Assembly (NCBI RefSeq): GCF_900116045.1
Contig: NZ_LT630450.1
Span: forward strand, 1,245,001-1,309,000
Length of the DNA: 64,000 nt
Direction: 5' to 3'
Origin: Desulfovibrio piger
GTDB taxonomy: Bacteria; Desulfobacterota; Desulfovibrionia; Desulfovibrionales; Desulfovibrionaceae
Shown: piece after piece, positions 45,219 through 56,095 of the stretch
Layout: the number at the start of each line of letters is the position of its first letter
How positions within the stretch are numbered: position 1 is the first letter of the stretch
Position numbers and translations under genes: made by a program
The notes under the pieces: model-generated
The model's input: the letters and a program-made list of their open reading frames with translations, nothing else
What the model was told of the DNA's origin: nothing
Databases searched by the model: none

Positions 45219-46034
45219 ATGAACGCCTGGGACATCTCCTTTTCTTCCCTTTCCGTAGGCTACGGCGACCACGCCGTGCTGCACGACATCAACGCCACCC
45301 TGCCCGGCGGCAAGGTCTCCGTCATCCTGGGCGGCTCCGGCTGCGGCAAGTCCACCCTGCTGCGCCACATCATCGGCCTTTCCCGCCCCATCGGCGGCAG
45401 CCTGCGCATCGGCGGCCAGGACCTGTTCAGCCTGCCCCATGCCGAGGCCCGGCGCATCCGCCGCCGCATGGGCGTGCTTTTCCAGGACGGTGCCCTGCTG
45501 GGCGCCCTGACCCTGGTGCAGAACGTCTGCCTGCCCCTCAGCGAGCATCTGCGCCTGCCCAGGAGCGTCCTGCGCGAAGCCGGGCTGCGCGTCCTGCGCA
45601 TGGTGGGCCTGGAAGATTTTGCCGACTATTTCCCCAACCAGCTTTCGGGCGGCATGCGCAAGCGGGCGGGCCTTGCCCGGGCCCTCATCGCCGAACCGCG
45701 CATCCTGCTGTGTGACGAGCCCACGTCCGGCCTGGACCCCATCACGGCCGCGCGCATGGATGCCCTGCTGCAGGCCATGCACCGCCAGTACCCGGAAATG
45801 ACCCTGGTGGTGGTCAGCCACGACCTGGCCAGCCTGCGCTGCATCGCCGACCATGTGCTGGTGCTGCGCGAGGGCAGGGCCATTTTTTCCGGCACCCTGC
45901 CGGAACTGGAGGCCAGCCGGGATCCGTACCTGCGCCAGTTCCTGCGCCGCGAGGGCGGCGACGAGGAGAGCCTGGCCGACGCTCCCGCCGACCCGCGCGT
46001 GAGCGCCGCCCTGGACAGATGGTTCAGGACCTAG
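45219..46034 (+). CDS. mlaF: MlaF ABC transporter ATPase
   Basis: A 271-residue ATPase. It has Walker A GGSGCGKST, signature LSGGMRKRAGLARAL and Walker B ILLCDEPTSGLD, with the MlaF-like lengths. AGGTG precedes ATG 45219; an in-frame GTG at 45213 is less likely. A 180-base gap with no gene separates it from mlaD. Confidence 0.94.
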   Translation: MNAWDISFSSLSVGYGDHAVLHDINATLPGGKVSVILGGSGCGKSTLLRHIIGLSRPIGGSLRIGGQDLFSLPHAEARRIRRRMGVLFQDGALLGALTLVQNVCLPLSEHLRLPRSVLREAGLRVLRMVGLEDFADYFPNQLSGGMRKRAGLARALIAEPRILLCDEPTSGLDPITAARMDALLQAMHRQYPEMTLVVVSHDLASLRCIADHVLVLREGRAIFSGTLPELEASRDPYLRQFLRREGGDEESLADAPADPRVSAALDRWFRT

Positions 46035-46214
46035 GCGGGGCCGGCATATCCTCCGGCCCTGCGGCCCTGCAAAGGGACCGTGCGGCCGCATCCCCTGTCC
46101 GATACCCGGCGAGCCGCCAACGAACGTTGCCGTATACCGTTGCGGACGCACCTTGAAGATTGCCCCTGCCGGGCGTATAACCATAGCGCGGCATTGCCGC
46201 ACAAGGAAATTGCC

Positions 46215-46664
46215 ATGAATCCTTTCCGCCAGACCGCTGTCGGCATCTTCGTCCTGCTGGGCCTTGTCTGTGTGGCCTACCTGACCATCAAGCTCGGCAA
46301 GATGGAGGTCTTTGACAGCAAGGGCTTTGAGCTTGTGGCCAACTTCAATTCCGTTTCCGGCCTGCGCGTGGGCGCCGATGTGGAGATGGCCGGTGTGCCC
46401 GTGGGCCGCGTGGCCTCCATCAGGCTGGATGACGACCTGACCCGGCGCCAGGCCCGCGTGGTCCTGATCCTGGACAAGGACCTGCAGCTGCCCGCCGATA
46501 CCATCGCCTCGGTCAAGACCAGCGGCCTCATCGGTGACAAGTACGTCAACCTGACCGCCGGCGGTTCCGAAGACGTCCTCGCCTCCGGGGACACCCTGGA
46601 AGAGACGGAATCCGCCGTGGACATCGAATCCCTTATCAGCAAATACGCCCTGGGAGGTGTGTAA
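46215..46664 (+). CDS. mlaD: MlaD substrate-binding MCE protein
   Basis: A 149-residue protein with an N-terminal membrane anchor and a single MCE domain (VSGLRVGADVEMAGVPVGRV). It forms a hexameric ring that carries phospholipid. AAGGAAATTGCC precedes the ATG. One base separates it from mlaC. Confidence 0.94.
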   Translation: MNPFRQTAVGIFVLLGLVCVAYLTIKLGKMEVFDSKGFELVANFNSVSGLRVGADVEMAGVPVGRVASIRLDDDLTRRQARVVLILDKDLQLPADTIASVKTSGLIGDKYVNLTAGGSEDVLASGDTLEETESAVDIESLISKYALGGV

Positions 46665-46665
46665 G

Positions 46666-47322
46666 ATGAACAACCGTCGCACGGTGCTCGGCCTGCTGGC
46701 CGGCGCTGCCCTGACCCTGTGTCTGTCCCTGCCCGCCTTTGCCCCCGCCGCCGTCGCCGCCGAGGCCTCTCCGGCCCGCAAGGCGCTGGAGGTGTCCATC
46801 AGCCGCGTGCTGGACTGCATCAAGAACCCCGACTATGTGAACCCCGCCACCCGGCCGCCCCTGCGCCGCCAGATCGAAGACGAGGTCTACCACATCTTCG
46901 ATTTCGGCGAGTTCTCATCCCGTACGGTGGGCCCCCGCTGGAAGGAATTTTCCGCCGCCCAGAAAAAGAGCTTCAGCAATGCCTTCGCCGACCTGCTGCT
47001 GACCACCTATCTGAACAAGGTGGACGGCTATAACGGCGAACAGGTGGCCTATACCGGCGAGATCGCCAATGCCGCCAGGACCCGTGTGGAAGTCCGCACC
47101 GAGATCACCATGAAGGACGGCACCCGCGTGCCCGTGGCCTACCGCATGATGGCCAAGGACAACAGCTGGCGCGTCTATGACATCATCGTGGAGAACCTGA
47201 GCCTGGTCAAAAACTACCGCACCCAGTTCCAGGACATCCTGACCAGCGGCACCCCTGACGAGCTCATCGCCCGCGTCAGGGCCAAGGCCGACGAAGTGCG
47301 CAAGCAGCCGGTCGGCAAATAG
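46666..47322 (+). CDS. mlaC: MlaC periplasmic phospholipid carrier
   Basis: A 218-residue protein with a signal peptide (cleavage near AVAAEA) and the MlaC fold (DFGEFSSRTVGPRWKEF, VYDIIVENLSLVKNYR). It shuttles phospholipid between MlaA and MlaD. GGGAGG precedes the ATG. Confidence 0.93.
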   Translation: MNNRRTVLGLLAGAALTLCLSLPAFAPAAVAAEASPARKALEVSISRVLDCIKNPDYVNPATRPPLRRQIEDEVYHIFDFGEFSSRTVGPRWKEFSAAQKKSFSNAFADLLLTTYLNKVDGYNGEQVAYTGEIANAARTRVEVRTEITMKDGTRVPVAYRMMAKDNSWRVYDIIVENLSLVKNYRTQFQDILTSGTPDELIARVRAKADEVRKQPVGK

Positions 47323-47340
47323 CCGCCAAACGGAGAGAGC

Positions 47341-48174
47341 ATGCGTCCCCACATCCTTGTCCCGCTCCTGCTGCTGACGCTCCTGTGCGCCGTGCCCGCC
47401 GGTGCCGCTCCGGCCGCTCCGGCCACGGAACACGCGCCGTCGAGCCTGTACGACAGCAGCAGCCCCACCATGCCGGCCGGGGCCATCTCCGTGCATCCCT
47501 ATGCCCACGAGCAGATGGCCGACGGGGATTCCCTGGACGATTACGACAGCGAGCCCCTGACCAGCATCGCCGACCCGCTGGAGCCCTGGAACCGCTTCTG
47601 GTTCGCTTTCAACGACATCTTCTTCCTGCATGTCGCCAAGCCGGTCTACAACTTCTACGAGACCATCGTCCCCCAGCCCATCCGGGGCGGCGTCAAAAAC
47701 TTCTATGCCAACATCCTCATGCCCAGGCGCATGATCAACAGCCTGCTGCAGTTCCGCATCAAGGAAGCCTTCGTGGAGTTCGGACGCTTCTGCATGAACA
47801 CCACCGTGGGCCTGGGCGGCTTTGCCGATGTGGCCAGCACCAAGAAGATCCTGGTGGACATCGATCCCGGCGGCGAGGACTTCGGCCAGACCCTGGGCCG
47901 CTGGGGCATCGGGCACGGCTTCTACATCGTCTGGCCCTTCCTGGGGCCCAGCTCCGTGCGCGAGACCATCGGCTTTGCGGGCGACTGCGCCACCGATGTC
48001 TTCTTCTTCGTCCATCCCTGGGAGCTGGCCACGGCCTCCGAGCTCTACCTGCGCTTCAATGCCCTGGACGACCTGCTGCCCACCTACGAGAGCCTGAGCG
48101 GCATCGCCGTGGACCCGTACATCGCCGTGCGCGAGGCCTACATCCAGTACCGCGAGGCGCGCGTCAAGCGCTGA
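47341..48174 (+). CDS. mlaA: MlaA (VacJ) outer-membrane phospholipid protein
   Basis: A 277-residue MlaA protein with DPLEPWNRFWFAFND and GGEDFGQTLGRWGIGHGFY. It extracts phospholipids from the outer leaflet of the outer membrane. The signal peptide ends AGAAPAA, but I see no proper lipobox; E. coli MlaA is a lipoprotein, so anchoring may differ. A terminator follows. Confidence 0.94.
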   Translation: MRPHILVPLLLLTLLCAVPAGAAPAAPATEHAPSSLYDSSSPTMPAGAISVHPYAHEQMADGDSLDDYDSEPLTSIADPLEPWNRFWFAFNDIFFLHVAKPVYNFYETIVPQPIRGGVKNFYANILMPRRMINSLLQFRIKEAFVEFGRFCMNTTVGLGGFADVASTKKILVDIDPGGEDFGQTLGRWGIGHGFYIVWPFLGPSSVRETIGFAGDCATDVFFFVHPWELATASELYLRFNALDDLLPTYESLSGIAVDPYIAVREAYIQYREARVKR

Positions 48175-48199
48175 GCCGCCGCCATCCCGACGCCATCCG

Positions 48200-48242
48200 G
48201 GGGAAGGAGCCGCTTCCGCAAGGAAAGCCTCCTTCCCCTTTT
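48200..48242 (+). terminator. Terminator of the mla operon
   Basis: GGGGAAGGAG pairs with CTCCTTCCCC across a 19-base loop, then TTTT. It starts 26 bases after mlaA. Confidence 0.8.
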
Positions 48243-48310
48243 CCAGCCCGCCGTGCCGTGTCCCAGTCAGGAACCGGCCGCCCAACCCAACAGCGGGGAC
48301 CGCACAGCCC

Positions 48311-49273
<963 letters not shown>

Positions 49274-49279
49274 GCCGCC

Positions 49280-49882
49280 TCAATCAGAGGACGGGATGCG
49301 CCGGACAAGGACCTGTATCCAGCGCTCCCGCAGCTCCGCTGCGCGGTCGTCCTCCCCTGTCCGCATGTCCAGGCAGACAAGCCCCGGCAGCGTCTCCAGC
49401 AGGTCCCGGACAGCGGCCTCGTCCATATCGGTGAAGCGGCGCCCGTCCGGGCTGTGGCGCTGCCCCTGACCGTACTTGAAATTGAAGAACATCACGCCGC
49501 CGGGACGCAGGGCACGCTGCAAACGCCGCAAGACGTCGGGCAGATCCGCCGGGGCCACATGCAGAAGACTGGCGCAGGCCCAGATGCCGTCGAAACGCTC
49601 CTGCCATACCACCTCTTCGAAACAGAGCACAGGCACGTCCTGCCCCAGCAGGAGCGCTGCCTGCCGGGCCATCTGCGGCGAGGCATCGAAGGCCTCGACC
49701 CGGAAGCCCGCCTGACGGAAAGCCAGCGCGTCCCGTCCCGACCCGCAACCGGCATCAAGGATGCGCCCGCCGGGGCGCACATGCGGCAAAAAACGGGCAT
49801 ACAGGGGCCGCAGGTCCATATCATGGGATGCCGCAGCGTAGCTGGCCGCGCGCTGGTCATAGAATGCCGTATCCGGTGCCAT
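49280..49882 (-). CDS. SAM-dependent methyltransferase
   Basis: A 200-residue class I methyltransferase. The SAM motif ILDAGCGSGRDALAF and FEAFDASPQM-like acidic loop are near residues 40-70; GGVMFFNFKYG is the post-II region. Substrate is unknown. GGGAGG precedes the ATG. The 250 bases between it and ilvC hold only the ilvC terminator. Confidence 0.8.
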   Translation of the reverse strand: MAPDTAFYDQRAASYAAASHDMDLRPLYARFLPHVRPGGRILDAGCGSGRDALAFRQAGFRVEAFDASPQMARQAALLLGQDVPVLCFEEVVWQERFDGIWACASLLHVAPADLPDVLRRLQRALRPGGVMFFNFKYGQGQRHSPDGRRFTDMDEAAVRDLLETLPGLVCLDMRTGEDDRAAELRERWIQVLVRRIPSSD

Positions 49883-50083
49883 AGGCGCCCTCCCTTCATC
49901 TCATGGTGCCGGGACATAGCCGGTCATGGGCGGATGGCCCTGCCCTTCCCGGAAGGGGCGCAGGGCCTGTCCGTTGCCGCTGCCTTGCCGCAGGAAGTCC
50001 CGGAGCAGGATGGCCGGTCACGGACTGCCTGACCACATCACAGGCTTCTCCGGGACGCCCTCCGGCCAGACCCGAAAAACAAA

Positions 50084-50107
50084 AAAGGGGGACCGGAGTC
50101 CCCCTTT
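50084..50107 (-). terminator. Terminator after ilvC
   Basis: AAAGGGGGAC, loop, GTCCCCCTTT, followed by TTT on the minus strand, 26 bases after ilvC. Confidence 0.9.
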
Positions 50108-50132
50108 GCGAGCGTCATGACGGACAGCGGAA

Positions 50133-51248
<1,116 letters not shown>

Positions 51249-51252
51249 TCAT

Positions 51253-51290
51253 CTTCCGGCCCGGGGCTGTCTGCGGCCCCGGGCCGGAAG
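51253..51290 (-). promoter_or_regulatory. Long hairpin between ilvN and ilvC
   Basis: A perfect 15-bp stem (CTTCCGGCCCGGGGC and its complement) with an 8-base loop, just after the ilvN stop. No T-run follows directly, so it is either a Rho-type or a processing/attenuation element. It could set ilvC expression apart from ilvBN. Confidence 0.5.
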
Positions 51291-51293
51291 AGG

Positions 51294-51782
51294 CTATTCA
51301 CATTTTTTGGAGCGGCGCATGGCCACGGAGCCGGTGCGGGCCACTTCCTTGATACCGAAGCGGTGCAGCAGGCTGAGGATGGCGTCCAGCTTGTCGTGGT
51401 CGCCGGTGGCCTCGATGGTCATCTCGCTGGAGCTCACGTCCACCACCTTGCAGCGAAAGATCTCCACGGTGCGCAGGATCTCGCTGCGGGCGGGGCCTTC
51501 GGCCTGGACCTTGACGAACATCATCTCGCGTTCGATGGCGGGCATGTCGGCGAAATCCATCACCTTGATGACGGTCACGATCTTGTGGAGCTGCTTCATG
51601 ATCTGCTCCAGGATCTGGCTGTCGCCGTAGGTGGTGATGGTCATGTGCGAGACGCCGTCCTCCAGGGTCGGCGCCACATTGAGCGAATCGATATTGAAAC
51701 CGCGGCCGCTGAACAGGCCGGCCACACGGCTGAGCACACCGGGCTCGTTCTCCACCAGCACGGAAAGAACATGTCTTTGCAT
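51294..51782 (-). CDS. ilvN: Acetolactate synthase small (regulatory) subunit
   Basis: A 162-residue protein with an ACT domain (HVLSVLVENEPGVLSRVAGLF) and a C-terminal second ACT-like domain. It gives valine feedback and activates the large subunit. It starts 12 bases after ilvB. Confidence 0.95.
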   Translation of the reverse strand: MQRHVLSVLVENEPGVLSRVAGLFSGRGFNIDSLNVAPTLEDGVSHMTITTYGDSQILEQIMKQLHKIVTVIKVMDFADMPAIEREMMFVKVQAEGPARSEILRTVEIFRCKVVDVSSSEMTIEATGDHDKLDAILSLLHRFGIKEVARTGSVAMRRSKKCE

Positions 51783-51794
51783 GGCGTCCCTCCT

Positions 51795-53486
51795 CTACAC
51801 CAAGAGCATCTCATCCAGGGCGGCCCCGGCGGGCACCATGGGATAGACGTTTTCCTCGCGCTCAACCATGACGTCGATGAAGGCCGGGTTGGGCGAGGTC
51901 AGGGCCTTGCGCAGCACGTCTTCCAGCTCTTCGGGCTTGCTGATGCGGTAGCCTTCGGCGCCGTAGGCCTCGGCCAGCTTCACGAAGTCGGGCTGGGCCT
52001 CCATATTGGTATGGCTGTAGTTGCGATTGTAGAAGAGTTCCTGCCACTGGCGCACCATGCCCAGATGCCCGTTGTTGAGGATGACCACCTTGACCGGGAG
52101 CTTGTTCTGCACCACGGTGGCCAGTTCCTGGATGTTCATCTGGATGGAGCCGTCACCGGCCACGTTGATGACAAGCTTGTCCGGGAAGGCGAACTGCGCG
52201 CCGATGGCTGCGGGGAAGCCGTAGCCCATGGTGCCCAGCCCGCCGCTGGTCAGCAGGGTGCGCGGTTTGGTGAAGGTATAGAACTGCGCGGCCCACATCT
52301 GGTTCTGCCCCACCTCGGTGGCGATGATGGCATCGCCCTTGGTGATGGCGTACATGGCCTCGATGACCTGCTGCGGCTTGATGTGGCCGTTCCTGGTGTA
52401 GGCCAGCGGATGGTTGGCCTTCCATTCGTGCACGGTCTGCAGCCAGTCGGCATGCATGCCCGACCAGTCGGTATCGGCCATCTTGGCGCGGCAGATCTCC
52501 AGGATGCCTTCCAGGGCCTGGCGGCAGTCGCCCACCACGGGCACGTCCACTTCCACGTTCTTGCGGATGGAGGTGGGGTCGATGTCGATATGCACGATGC
52601 GCGCATGGGAGGCGAAGTCCTGCAGACGGCCGGTCACGCGGTCATCGAAGCGCGCGCCCACGCAGACCAGCAGGTCCGCATGGTTGATGCTCATGTTGGC
52701 GGCATAGGTGCCGTGCATGCCCACCATGCCCAGCCACAGGTCCCCGTTGGCGGGGAAGGCCCCCAGCCCCATGAGCGTGGTGGCCACGGGGATGTCCAGT
52801 TCGTGGGCCAGTTCGCAGAGGACCTCGGAGGCATCGGCCATGATGACGCCCCCGCCCGCCAGGATGACGGGCTTGCGGGCCCTGGCCAGCTCTTCGGCCG
52901 TACGGCGCAGCTGGTTCAGGTTGGGCTTGTAGGTGGGGTTGTAGCTGCGCATGAAGATGTCCTCGGGCCAGACGAATTCCGTACGGGCCTGCATGACATC
53001 CTTGGGCAGGTCCACGAGGACGGGCCCGGGGCGTCCGGAACGCGCAAGATAGAAGGCCTGGCGGATGGTCTTGGCCAGGTTGCGCACGTCCTTCACCAGA
53101 AAATTGTGTTTGGTACAGGGACGGGTGATGCCCACGATATCGACTTCCTGGAAGGCGTCGTTACCGATGAGCTGCGTGGGGACCTGTCCCGTGAAGACGA
53201 CCAGCGGAATGGAATCACAGTAGGCTGTGGCTATGCCCGTAACGGTATTGGTGGCACCCGGTCCGGAAGTGACCAGGCAGCACCCTACCTTGCCGGAGGC
53301 ACGGGCATAGCCATCAGCCGCGTGCACAGCCCCTTGTTCATGCCGCACCAGAACATGCTTCAGTTCGGGATGCCGCGGCAACTCGTCATAAATATCAATC
53401 ACAGCACCGCCCGGGTAACCGAACAGTACATCAACACCTTCTTTTTTAAGGGATTCAAGGAGAATCTGCGCACCTGTGAGTTCCAT
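51795..53486 (-). CDS. ilvB: Acetolactate synthase large subunit
   Basis: A 563-residue TPP-dependent enzyme. The Glu of the cofactor site (LVRHEQGAVHAADGYARA) and the TPP motif GDGSIQMNIQELATVVQNKLP are seen. It joins pyruvate with pyruvate or 2-oxobutyrate at the start of branched-chain synthesis. Length is normal. Confidence 0.96.
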   Translation of the reverse strand: MELTGAQILLESLKKEGVDVLFGYPGGAVIDIYDELPRHPELKHVLVRHEQGAVHAADGYARASGKVGCCLVTSGPGATNTVTGIATAYCDSIPLVVFTGQVPTQLIGNDAFQEVDIVGITRPCTKHNFLVKDVRNLAKTIRQAFYLARSGRPGPVLVDLPKDVMQARTEFVWPEDIFMRSYNPTYKPNLNQLRRTAEELARARKPVILAGGGVIMADASEVLCELAHELDIPVATTLMGLGAFPANGDLWLGMVGMHGTYAANMSINHADLLVCVGARFDDRVTGRLQDFASHARIVHIDIDPTSIRKNVEVDVPVVGDCRQALEGILEICRAKMADTDWSGMHADWLQTVHEWKANHPLAYTRNGHIKPQQVIEAMYAITKGDAIIATEVGQNQMWAAQFYTFTKPRTLLTSGGLGTMGYGFPAAIGAQFAFPDKLVINVAGDGSIQMNIQELATVVQNKLPVKVVILNNGHLGMVRQWQELFYNRNYSHTNMEAQPDFVKLAEAYGAEGYRISKPEELEDVLRKALTSPNPAFIDVMVEREENVYPMVPAGAALDEMLLV

Positions 53487-53509
53487 AGGGTCAACTCCTG
53501 CGCCAGCAG

Positions 53510-53737
53510 TTATGCTCCGGCGCGATGGCTATCCAAGAGCTCCATGAGCTTGGTTTTGCCTTCAAGTTTCTGTTTCTTAAGCTGCTTCAGGGTCTGTTCC
53601 TCGGTGGGAGTACGGAAAGCCTTGGCTTCCAGCTTGTCTACCTGCTTGCTGTAAAGGACGTGGTCTTCCCATAGGGATTTCAGCTCCGGATCAGTGGGCA
53701 GTAGCTGTTCGATGAGTTCAATTTCATGCTGATCCAT
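53510..53737 (-). CDS. DUF465 (YdcH-like) protein
   Basis: A 75-residue charged, helical protein with YSKQVDKLEAKAFRTPTEEQ and a Lys-rich second helix (LKQLKKQKLEGKTKL), matching the DUF465/YdcH family. Function is unknown. It lies 23 bases upstream of ilvB and 58 bases downstream of the YggT gene. Confidence 0.8.
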   Translation of the reverse strand: MDQHEIELIEQLLPTDPELKSLWEDHVLYSKQVDKLEAKAFRTPTEEQTLKQLKKQKLEGKTKLMELLDSHRAGA

Positions 53738-53795
53738 AAGAAATCTCCAGCGTTAGATGTTCGGCGCCACGGATGGCGCCCGTTACGGCAAACCG

Positions 53796-54098
53796 CTACA
53801 CCAGAGTAGCGGCAAACTGGGCCAGTGATGCGATGACGATGCGGTTGATGAGCTGGATGACCAGCAGCACCACCACCGGCGAGAAATCGATGCCGTTGGT
53901 GTAGGTGAAGGGCAGCCATTTCCGCACCCGGTAGAACACCGGTTCCGTCAGGGTGCGCAGGGCGCGCACCACAGGGTTGTAGGGGTCGGGCCGCACCCAC
54001 GAGAGCACGGCCGCCACGATGACAACCCAGAAATACAGATTGAGGACTATGGCCAGCAGATCGACCACGGCCAGGATGACGTTCTGTACAAAAAACAT
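53796..54098 (-). CDS. YggT family membrane protein
   Basis: A 100-residue protein with two membrane helices. Family motif: VLSWVRPDPYNPVVRALRTL followed by TEPVFYRVRKWLP. It is thought to act in cell-envelope or division functions. ATG 54098 has GGGAG upstream. Confidence 0.88.
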   Translation of the reverse strand: MFFVQNVILAVVDLLAIVLNLYFWVVIVAAVLSWVRPDPYNPVVRALRTLTEPVFYRVRKWLPFTYTNGIDFSPVVVLLVIQLINRIVIASLAQFAATLV

Positions 54099-54100
54099 GC

Positions 54101-54745
54101 CTACTCCCATTCATTTTGCAGCAGCCCGGCCAGTTCGTCATAACCGGCCGCCGCGAGCGGGCCCTGCAGATCCCCGCCGAATGCCGCGAACACGACGCCA
54201 GCGGCAGTGGCGGCTTTCTGGTCATTGGGGCTGTCGCCCACAAAAAGCACCTGCGCAGGATCGGCCCCCCACTGTTCAAGGATCAGCCGCACGCCGTCCG
54301 GGGCGGGCTTGGGGGCGGCATCCGTTGCCGTGACTACAGGATTAAAATAGGAGGGCAACGCCAAAAAGTCCAGAACCCTTTGCATCCCTTCCGCAGTTCT
54401 GTTGGTATGCACGGCCAGGCGCATGCCGTGGCCGCGGGCAAGCTCGAGGAATTCCCGGTAACCGGGATAGATCTGCAGCAGGGGGACGATGTCGCGTGAA
54501 TAGATGACCTTTGTCCGCACCACTTCATACATGCGCCGGTGCATCTCGGGAGGCACGATGTATTCCAGCGCCTGCCGCGCCGTGGCCATGAACGTATAGG
54601 CATCCTGCTCCGGGGTCAGGGGCGGCAGTCCCAGGGCCGCCAGCACCTTGTTGTAAAAGATGGCGTTGGCGGCGCGGGAATCGATCATGACCCCGTCACA
54701 GTCGAAGATGATGCCGGTGAGGCCGTGCGGGAAAAGTCTGCCCAT
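54101..54745 (-). CDS. HAD superfamily phosphatase (phosphoglycolate-phosphatase-like)
   Basis: A 214-residue HAD hydrolase with motif I IIFDCDGVMIDS, a helical cap, motif II HTNRT, the Lys in PKPAPDGV and motif III FVGDSPNDQKAA. Substrate may be phosphoglycolate or another small phosphate ester. GGGGACGAC precedes the ATG, which overlaps the stop of the next upstream gene by one base. Confidence 0.88.
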   Translation of the reverse strand: MGRLFPHGLTGIIFDCDGVMIDSRAANAIFYNKVLAALGLPPLTPEQDAYTFMATARQALEYIVPPEMHRRMYEVVRTKVIYSRDIVPLLQIYPGYREFLELARGHGMRLAVHTNRTAEGMQRVLDFLALPSYFNPVVTATDAAPKPAPDGVRLILEQWGADPAQVLFVGDSPNDQKAATAAGVVFAAFGGDLQGPLAAAGYDELAGLLQNEWE

Positions 54746-55707
54746 CAGTCGTCCCCGCGCAGCACCACGGTACGTTCCTCCTGCCAGCCGGGGCAGCAGC
54801 GGGGCGCACGCGGACGCCCGAGGATGCGCCACAGGGGGGCGCGCGCCTGCAGCAGGGGCACGGCATGGCCGTCCGCATCACACAGGCGCAGGGGGCCGTC
54901 ACCGGGCAGGGGCCGGAACGCCAGCTCGCCCTGGCCGTCCAGCAGGTCGCGGCGCATGCGGCCCTCGGCCAGCAGCAGGCAGTCCGCCGGGACAAAGCGC
55001 ACCACGGCGTCCAGCAGGCGGGGCCAGGCGGGCAGCAGGGAATCGTCCACCTGCACGGGGCTGTTGAAGGCGGCCAGGGTGGCCAGGGCGGCTTCCGTAT
55101 CGCGGGCATCGCCCGCCAGCAGGGCCGCCTCGTCAGGATCGGCGGGGTCCATGTCCAGCGCGGCCTGCAAGCGGGCATTGCTGCTGCTCAGGCTGGAGCT
55201 CAGGGCCTGGAGTTCGGCCAGGCGTTCTTCCTGCAGCCAGCTCCAGAGCAGCATGCGCTGGGCCGCGCAGGCCTTTTCCCGCTCCTCGCGGGCGGCTTCC
55301 AGGGCCTGGGCCGTCTCCAGGGTGCCGTCGGCCATCAGGCCGGCGCGCAGGGCGCTTTCCGCGCTGTTGCGGCGGGCGCGGCCCACATCGGCGCCCAGAG
55401 TGCCCACCGGCTGGCCGGAAAGGGCGGCATCCCCCATGCGCTGGAGGTCATCCAGGCAGACCGCGGCCTCACGCGGCGAAAAAGGCAGGTTGTCCGGCAT
55501 ATGCCACGGCCCCTGGGGAGCCGGGACCGTAACGGTCACGGCGCGACGACCGGATGCCGTCAGCCCTCCGGCGGCAGGACGGGAAAATTCTTCCGGCAGG
55601 CCGGGCCACAGACGCAACACGGGACAGCAACCCGCCGCAGGGGAAAGCGGTGCCTCCCCGGGCAGGGGACCGCGCAGGGCGGGGACACGGATACAGAGTG
55701 CGGACAT
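54745..55707 (-). CDS. Hypothetical protein, no recognised family
   Basis: A 320-residue soluble protein. The centre (about residues 110-190) is rich in Ala, Glu and Gln and probably a coiled coil; the end holds several Leu- and Arg-rich stretches. AAGGATGAGAC precedes ATG 55707. It is coupled to the HAD phosphatase gene by TGATG. I recognise no known domain. Confidence 0.55.
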   Translation of the reverse strand: MSALCIRVPALRGPLPGEAPLSPAAGCCPVLRLWPGLPEEFSRPAAGGLTASGRRAVTVTVPAPQGPWHMPDNLPFSPREAAVCLDDLQRMGDAALSGQPVGTLGADVGRARRNSAESALRAGLMADGTLETAQALEAAREEREKACAAQRMLLWSWLQEERLAELQALSSSLSSSNARLQAALDMDPADPDEAALLAGDARDTEAALATLAAFNSPVQVDDSLLPAWPRLLDAVVRFVPADCLLLAEGRMRRDLLDGQGELAFRPLPGDGPLRLCDADGHAVPLLQARAPLWRILGRPRAPRCCPGWQEERTVVLRGDD

Positions 55708-55997
55708 GTCTCATCCTTGGTTAAGCTGGAGTTTTTAGCATACGCCACAGGGGGACACCATTGCAAGGCCAAAGCCGTCATTCCCTGACTGCTGCGGCGC
55801 CTGCCCGCAGAAGGGCCCGTGCGGGGAAGGAGGTCAGGGCTGGCGGCCCCCCGATGACGGCGGAAGGCCGGGCAGGCGTGCTTCCCCGGCAGCCTGTCCT
55901 GCGGCGGCGGACAGGTCTTCCAGGCCCGCGCCCGAAATGCGGGCAGCAGGCCGATAGCCGCAACCTGCCGGAAAAACAGCCTGTCTGCGTATAGTTA
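55708..55997. other. Gap before the pdxS promoter
   Basis: About 290 bases without a supported gene, between the 320-residue gene and pdxS. It is GC-rich and holds no clear RNA structure or repeat. Confidence 0.4.
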
Positions 55998-56026
55998 TTG
56001 TCACTGGCAACGATATGGCATATAAG
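55998..56026 (+). promoter_or_regulatory. Promoter of pdxST copy 1
   Basis: TTGTCA (55998-56003), 17 bases, TATAAG (56021-56026). It lies 69 bases ahead of the pdxS start. No similar promoter precedes the second pdxS copy. Confidence 0.65.
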
Positions 56027-56095
56027 GCCCTTCTGGCCGCTAACGGCCCCACGTAACCAGCGCACCGCCCGACGGTGCCGTAAGGAGTAGAAGAT

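Noticed and set aside
55708-56095. A riboswitch ahead of pdxS
   Set aside because: No conserved RNA architecture could be recognised; only a sigma-70-like promoter is supported.
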